From an uncultured Cyanobium sp. (GTDB lineage Bacteria; Cyanobacteriota; Cyanobacteriia; PCC-6307; Cyanobiaceae): 10,596 nucleotides of DNA. Shown piece after piece: positions 6,648 to 10,596 of this stretch. A program made the position numbers and the translations under genes. Position 1 is the stretch's first letter; every line of letters starts with the position of its first letter. The stretch covers positions 1 to 10,596 of the forward strand of contig CALFOF010000173.1 of the NCBI GenBank assembly GCA_937919075.1, given 5' to 3'. The notes beneath the pieces were generated by a model that was not told the DNA's origin, searched no databases, and was given only the letters and a program-made list of their open reading frames with translations.

Positions 6648-6711
6648 ACTGTTGCGGAATTTGAACAGATGCGGCTTTTGGATCGCGGCGGGGTGCCCAG
6701 GGCTGTATCGG

Positions 6712-8102
6712 TCAAGTCTGAGCTTCTGGCGCGTCTGGCGGCCCAGCCTTGGCTTGGCCTGCCGCTCCCCGGCGGCTGGCGCGCACCAGCAGGCCCTGCT
6801 TCGGGGTGGGGCTGGGGATGACCACGAGCGTGAGGTCTTGATCGGGCTCCAAGTCAAGGCTCAGCTGCTTGAGCAGCCCCACCGCCAGCAGCCGAATTTC
6901 CAGCTCCGCCAGCGCCTTGCCCAGGCACACCCGTTCACCGCCGCCAAAGGGCAGCAGGGTCACTGTTTCGTCTCCCTCCAGATGCCGTTGGGGCCGAAAG
7001 GCCGCCAGATCCTCAGGGTCAGCGCCGTGGCGCTGACTGGCACTGATGCTCACCTGCACCACCCGCTCCGCCGGTACCAGCACACCCGCCAGGGCGATCG
7101 GCTCCCGGGTGCGGCGGAAGAAGCCCCCCACCGGCGGGGTCAGCCGCATCACCTCCTTCACCACCGCATCCAGCCGCGGTGCCCGCAGGGCGTCGTAGGC
7201 GCTCACGGCTTCTGCCGCTGCGGGTGGCCAAGGCAAACCGTCGAGTTCTTCCAGCAGCCAGGCCAGCTCCTTTGGATGCTGCAGCAGGGTCAGCAGCAGG
7301 CAACTGAGCGAGGAGGCGGTGGTTTCGTAGCCGGCGAACAGCAACAGCAGCAACTGCTCCGCCACGTCGTCGTCGGCCAGGGGGATACCGGCTTCATCGA
7401 GGCCTCCGGCCAGCAGATCGAGGCCGCCGGCGGCGAGGGGCGCTCCGGCAGCAGCAGCGGCCTGGGCGTTCTGGAGCACGGCGCCCAGGCGCAGCAACAG
7501 GCGCTTGCGGGCCTGACGGGCACGGGCGAATGGGCTGCCGGGCAGGGCAAACGGCAGGGAGAAGAGGCCCTGGCACCAGATCTCGAAATCCACGAACAGG
7601 GCCTCGCGATCGACAGCGTCGAGCCCCACCCCAGCACCGTGCTGGCGATCACGCTGAAGGCAAAGCGCCGCAGCTTCGGCACCAGAGCCAGCGGCGCCTG
7701 GGCGCCCAGCAGCTCCTGGTTGAGCGCCTCCACCAGCGCCACGATCGCCGGGCTGTAGCGCTTCAGGGCAGCAGAGGCAAACAGCTGCCCCACCACCCGG
7801 CGGCGGGCCTTGTGATCGGCTCCGTTGCGGTTGGCCAGCGACAACGTCCCCAGCAGCTCCCGCACACTGTCGGGCCACCAGCCCTCGACCGCCTCCCCCT
7901 GGGCGAACAGGTCGCTGATCGCCTGGCCGCCCCGAATGAACACGGTGCGCTGCCCCAGCAGGCTGGTTTCATACACATCGCCGTAGCGCTCAAAGCGCGA
8001 ACGGGCGAAATCCGGATCGCGGAAGAAGGCGAGGGTTTCGAGCACGCCGCCCATGGCCGGGGTGCACGGCAGGGGCCGCAGGGCGTTGGAGTCGAGGGGC
8101 AA
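6712..8102 (-). pseudogene. Cytochrome P450, CYP120-like, split by a one-base frameshift
   Basis: Two frames together give one P450 of about 460 residues. The N-terminal part (PLPCTPAMGGVLETLAFF, then YGDVYETSLLGQRTVFIRG) runs to RRFAFSVIASTVLGWG near 7630. The rest continues in another frame as LDAVDREALF and FEIWCQGLFSLPFALPG. Adding one G to a G run (plus strand 7624-7632) joins them. Landmarks: the I-helix FAGYETTAS with acid-Thr pair, K-helix EVMR (ExxR) before LTPPVGGFFRR, and heme loop LPFGGGERVCLGKALAELE with the thiolate Cys codon at 6925-6927. From memory, segments closely resemble Synechocystis CYP120A1, a retinoid hydroxylase of 444 residues. No membrane anchor is seen. The start is uncertain; TTG 8102 is the first usable codon before the conserved proline-rich segment. 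All key residues survive, which argues for a sequencing error or a very recent mutation. Confidence 0.85.
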
Positions 8103-8338
8103 GCGATCGGATCCACAGCGGTGTCCAGGCTGGCAGCCAGCGGAAAGCGTCGCGACGCCTGCAGACCTGCCAGCTACGGAGCGACCACACCCGCGCGGCC
8201 TCAGGGCCTCCAGCTGATTGAAGACGGAATGGACTGATCCTTCTGCCGCACATCTCAATCACGGCGTCTGGATGGGTCGTTGCGCGAGATCCTGCTTAGA
8301 CCACCCATAGCAAGCCCCATTGATCTGAAGCGGCCAGG

Positions 8339-10576
8339 ATGAACCCGACAGCGCTCAGCCAGAAATCCAGCGATCCGCACGGGTCGCACGACAACCACAA
8401 CAGCCACGGCAACCACAACAGCCACAGCTTGCCCTCGATCGGTGGCAAGCCCAGTGGAATGGCCAAAGATCCAATCTGCGGGATGGTTGTTCCGAAGGCC
8501 ACAGCACTTTCACTAGAAAGGAGTGGCCGCAGCTACTACTTCTGCAGCCAGAGCTGCCTGCAGACATTCCGGAATCCCGACCGCGAACTGCGCGTCATGC
8601 GCCGCCGCGTTGGCTTTGTGATCGGCGGCGTGTTGGCCCTGGCGCTGTTGCGGGCTGGGGCGTTCATCGCTCTGGCGGCGGGCGTCAGTTTGATGTCGTG
8701 GGTGCCGCTGGAGGCACTGCCCTGGATGAGCTGGGGGAAGTGGCTGTTCGTGCTCGCCACCCCCGTGCAGATCATCGGGGGCTGGTCGTTTTATGCCGGC
8801 GCCTGGGCGGCCTTGAAGCGCCGTGCCCTCAACATGGATGTGCTGATCGCCCTCGGCACCTCCGTCGCCTACTTCTACAGCGTCGTGGTGGTCTTCGCGC
8901 CCACCTGGCTACCGGTCAGTGTCAATGAACGGGACGTCTATTTCGAAGTGTCGGCGGTGGTGATTGCCTTCGTGTTGCTGGGCAAATACATGGAGGAGAT
9001 CATCAAGCAACGCTCCTCTGCCGCCGTGCGCAAGTTGCTCGATCTTCAGCCGGCCACCGCCACGGTGATCCGAGACGGGCAGGAGATGACCGTTCCGGCC
9101 GGCGCCATCGCCATTGACGAACTGGTGCTGGTGCGCCCGGGCGAGAAGATTCCCGCCGATGGCGTGGTGCTCGACGGCAGCTCCACCGTGGATGAGTCGC
9201 TGCTCACCGGCGAATCCCTGCCGTTGACCAAAACCGCTGGCGCCGAGCTGATCGGCGGCACGGTGAATGGCTCGGGGCTGCTCCGTTTTCGGGCCAGCCG
9301 CGTGGGGGCGGACACCGCCCTGGCCCAGATCGTGCAGATCGTGGAGGAGGCCCAGGCCAGCACCGCCACGGTGCAGCGCCTGGCCGATCAGGTCACGGCC
9401 TGGTTCGTGCCTGCGGTGGTGCTGATCGCCGTCGTGGCGTTCGGGATCTGGACCCTGGCGGGCCAGTTCAGCAGTGGCCTGCTGGCCTTCATTGCCGTGC
9501 TGGTGATCTCCTGCCCCTGTGCCCTCGGCATCGCCACCCCCGCGGCCCTGATGGTGGGGGTGGGCAAGGCCGCCGAGCAGGGCATCTTGATCCGCAGCGG
9601 CGAAGTGCTGGAGCGGGCCGAGTCGCTCACCACCGTGGTCTTCGACAAGACGGGCACGCTCACCCAGGGCAAGCCGGTGCTCACCGATCTGATCGCCCTG
9701 CCGGGCAGTTCAGAGCGGGAGGTGCTGCAACTGGCGGGCTCGCTGGAGCATGGCTCGGAGCATCCCCTCGCAGCTGCCATCGCCGCCGCTGTGAAAACAC
9801 AGGGCGTCACGTTGCTGCCGATCGACCACTTCGAGGCCCGGGTCGGTGAAGGCCTCACCGCCACTGAGGGGGGAGAGCCGATCTGGCTGGGGAACCGGCA
9901 CCTGGCCGCTCGTTTCGCCGGCGAGGTGCCAGAAGCCCTGCAGCAACAACTGGGCGACCTCGAGCTGGGCGGCCGCACATCGATGCTGCTGGGCCGGGCG
10001 ACACGCCTCCTCGGCCTGATTGCCGTGGCTGACACGGTCAGGCCCGAGGCGGAGCAGGCCGTGACCCTGCTCCGCCGCCGAGGCGTGCGGGTGATCATGC
10101 TCAGCGGCGATTCGCGCACCACTGCGGAGGCCATCGCCGCCCAGGTGGGAATCACCGAGGTGATCGCCGAGGTGCGGCCTGCCGATAAGGCGGGAACGAT
10201 CAAGACGCTGCAGTTGGCGGGGCAAAAGGTGGCGATGGTGGGGGATGGCGTCAATGACACTCCGGCCCTGGCCACCGCCGACATCGGCATCGCCATTGGC
10301 TCGGGTTCGGATGTGGCCAAGGAAGCCGGCGACATCATCTTGATCGGCAATGATGTGCGGCTGGTGATGACCGCCATCGGACTGTCGCGGGCGACGATGC
10401 GCAAGATTCGTCAGAACCTGTTCTGGGCGTTCTTCTACAACATCATCGGCATCCCGATCGCCGCCTTCGGTTGGCTCAATCCGATGATTGCCGGGGCGGC
10501 CATGGCCCTGAGTTCGTTGTCAGTGATCGTCAATTCCTCCTTGCTGCGTCGCTTCCGGGCGGCCCCTGCGGTGTGA
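8339..10576 (+). CDS. copA: Cu(+)-exporting P1B-type ATPase with His-rich leader and YHS domain
   Basis: Encodes 745 residues. The first 35 include a His-rich leader ([17 protein letters not shown]). A YHS metal-binding domain follows at about 44-79 (DPICGM with C47; YYFCSQSC with C69 and C73), in place of the usual HMA domain. The core is complete: phosphatase loop TGES at 290-293, transmembrane [11 protein letters not shown] with CPC at 392-394, phosphorylated D436 in DKTGTLT, nucleotide-binding EHPLA with H475-P476, and [10 protein letters not shown] from 635. The last two helices carry Y700-N701 and M722-x-x-S725-S726, the signature of Cu(+) (or Ag(+)) transport, so it is a copper exporter in the inner or thylakoid membrane rather than a Zn/Cd/Co pump. 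An AGG lies just before the ATG, too close to be a good ribosome site. It diverges from the P450; no CueR- or CopY-like operator was recognised in 8103-8338. The symbol follows family usage; cyanobacterial names such as pacS or ctaA are also possible. Confidence 0.94.
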   Translation: MNPTALSQKSSDPHGSHDNHNSHGNHNSHSLPSIGGKPSGMAKDPICGMVVPKATALSLERSGRSYYFCSQSCLQTFRNPDRELRVMRRRVGFVIGGVLALALLRAGAFIALAAGVSLMSWVPLEALPWMSWGKWLFVLATPVQIIGGWSFYAGAWAALKRRALNMDVLIALGTSVAYFYSVVVVFAPTWLPVSVNERDVYFEVSAVVIAFVLLGKYMEEIIKQRSSAAVRKLLDLQPATATVIRDGQEMTVPAGAIAIDELVLVRPGEKIPADGVVLDGSSTVDESLLTGESLPLTKTAGAELIGGTVNGSGLLRFRASRVGADTALAQIVQIVEEAQASTATVQRLADQVTAWFVPAVVLIAVVAFGIWTLAGQFSSGLLAFIAVLVISCPCALGIATPAALMVGVGKAAEQGILIRSGEVLERAESLTTVVFDKTGTLTQGKPVLTDLIALPGSSEREVLQLAGSLEHGSEHPLAAAIAAAVKTQGVTLLPIDHFEARVGEGLTATEGGEPIWLGNRHLAARFAGEVPEALQQQLGDLELGGRTSMLLGRATRLLGLIAVADTVRPEAEQAVTLLRRRGVRVIMLSGDSRTTAEAIAAQVGITEVIAEVRPADKAGTIKTLQLAGQKVAMVGDGVNDTPALATADIGIAIGSGSDVAKEAGDIILIGNDVRLVMTAIGLSRATMRKIRQNLFWAFFYNIIGIPIAAFGWLNPMIAGAAMALSSLSVIVNSSLLRRFRAAPAV
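8392..8425 (+). repeat. Short direct repeat encoding the His-rich leader
   Basis: CAACCACAACAGCCAC occurs at 8392-8407 and again at 8410-8425, a perfect 16-base match with an 18-base period. It encodes the doubled NHNSHG unit of the ATPase leader. The repeat stays in frame, so copy-number change would alter His content without breaking the gene. Confidence 0.85.
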
Positions 10577-10593
10577 AGGAGCGGGTGGCCGTG
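10576..10593 (+). promoter_or_regulatory. Candidate ribosome binding site and start of a following gene
   Basis: AAGGAG at 10576-10581 overlaps the end of the ATPase gene and is followed after nine bases by GTG at 10591, a good spacing. A gene co-transcribed with the ATPase may begin here, but only six coding bases are present, so nothing can be said about it. A GTG overlapping the ATPase stop at 10573 is an alternative. Confidence 0.3.
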
Positions 10594-10596
10594 GCT

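Noticed and set aside
8103..8338. Copper-responsive operator (CueR or CopY type) between the P450 and the ATPase
   Set aside because: I looked for the dyad patterns of these regulators and found none convincing; no clear -10/-35 pair either.
9388..10404. 338-residue minus-strand open frame opposite the copper ATPase
   Set aside because: Ser/Arg/Thr-rich shadow fully inside a gene with all P-type ATPase motifs on the other strand.

Overview
The window looks like chromosome of a high-GC unicellular picocyanobacterium of the Synechococcus/Cyanobium type. The evidence is a high-light-inducible (Hli) chlorophyll-binding protein, a P450 resembling cyanobacterial CYP120, short intergenic gaps, G/C-rich third codon positions and one copy of the cyanobacterial HIP1 octamer GCGATCGC (5499-5506). 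The assignment is inferred from content; no rRNA or tRNA gene is present.

Layout. (1) 68-1106, minus strand: two overlapping genes of unknown function, a coiled-coil protein followed by a protein with a Rho-N/SAP-like helical motif. (2) 1288-1956, plus strand, divergent from that pair: a short LysR-type regulator. (3) 2194-2883, plus strand: an unrecognised gene whose reading frame is broken three times, each time fixable by one extra C. (4) 2855-5812, minus strand: a tightly overlapping operon of a SAM methyltransferase, a geranylgeranyl-reductase-type FAD oxidoreductase and a type III polyketide synthase with an intact Cys-His-Asn triad. (5) 5927-6049: six degenerate 15-bp tandem repeats leading into a strong minus-strand terminator. 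(6) 6096-6613, minus strand: hli plus a 60-residue gene, ended by that terminator. (7) 6712-8102, minus strand: a CYP120-like cytochrome P450 split by a one-base frameshift. (8) 8339-10576, plus strand: a Cu(+) P-type ATPase with a His-rich leader and a YHS domain.

How the genes work together. The three-gene operon is the most coherent system: the synthase would make a resorcinol, pyrone or similar ring from an acyl starter, and the oxidoreductase and methyltransferase would tailor it, comparable in logic to srsABC of Streptomyces griseus. Product and substrate cannot be read from sequence. The hli pair would serve photoprotection and the ATPase copper export. The P450 is a separate unit and no link to the operon is shown.

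All four frameshifts (three in the 2194-2883 gene, one in the P450) are repaired by adding one base to a G/C run, so sequence or assembly error should be considered before calling these genes dead.
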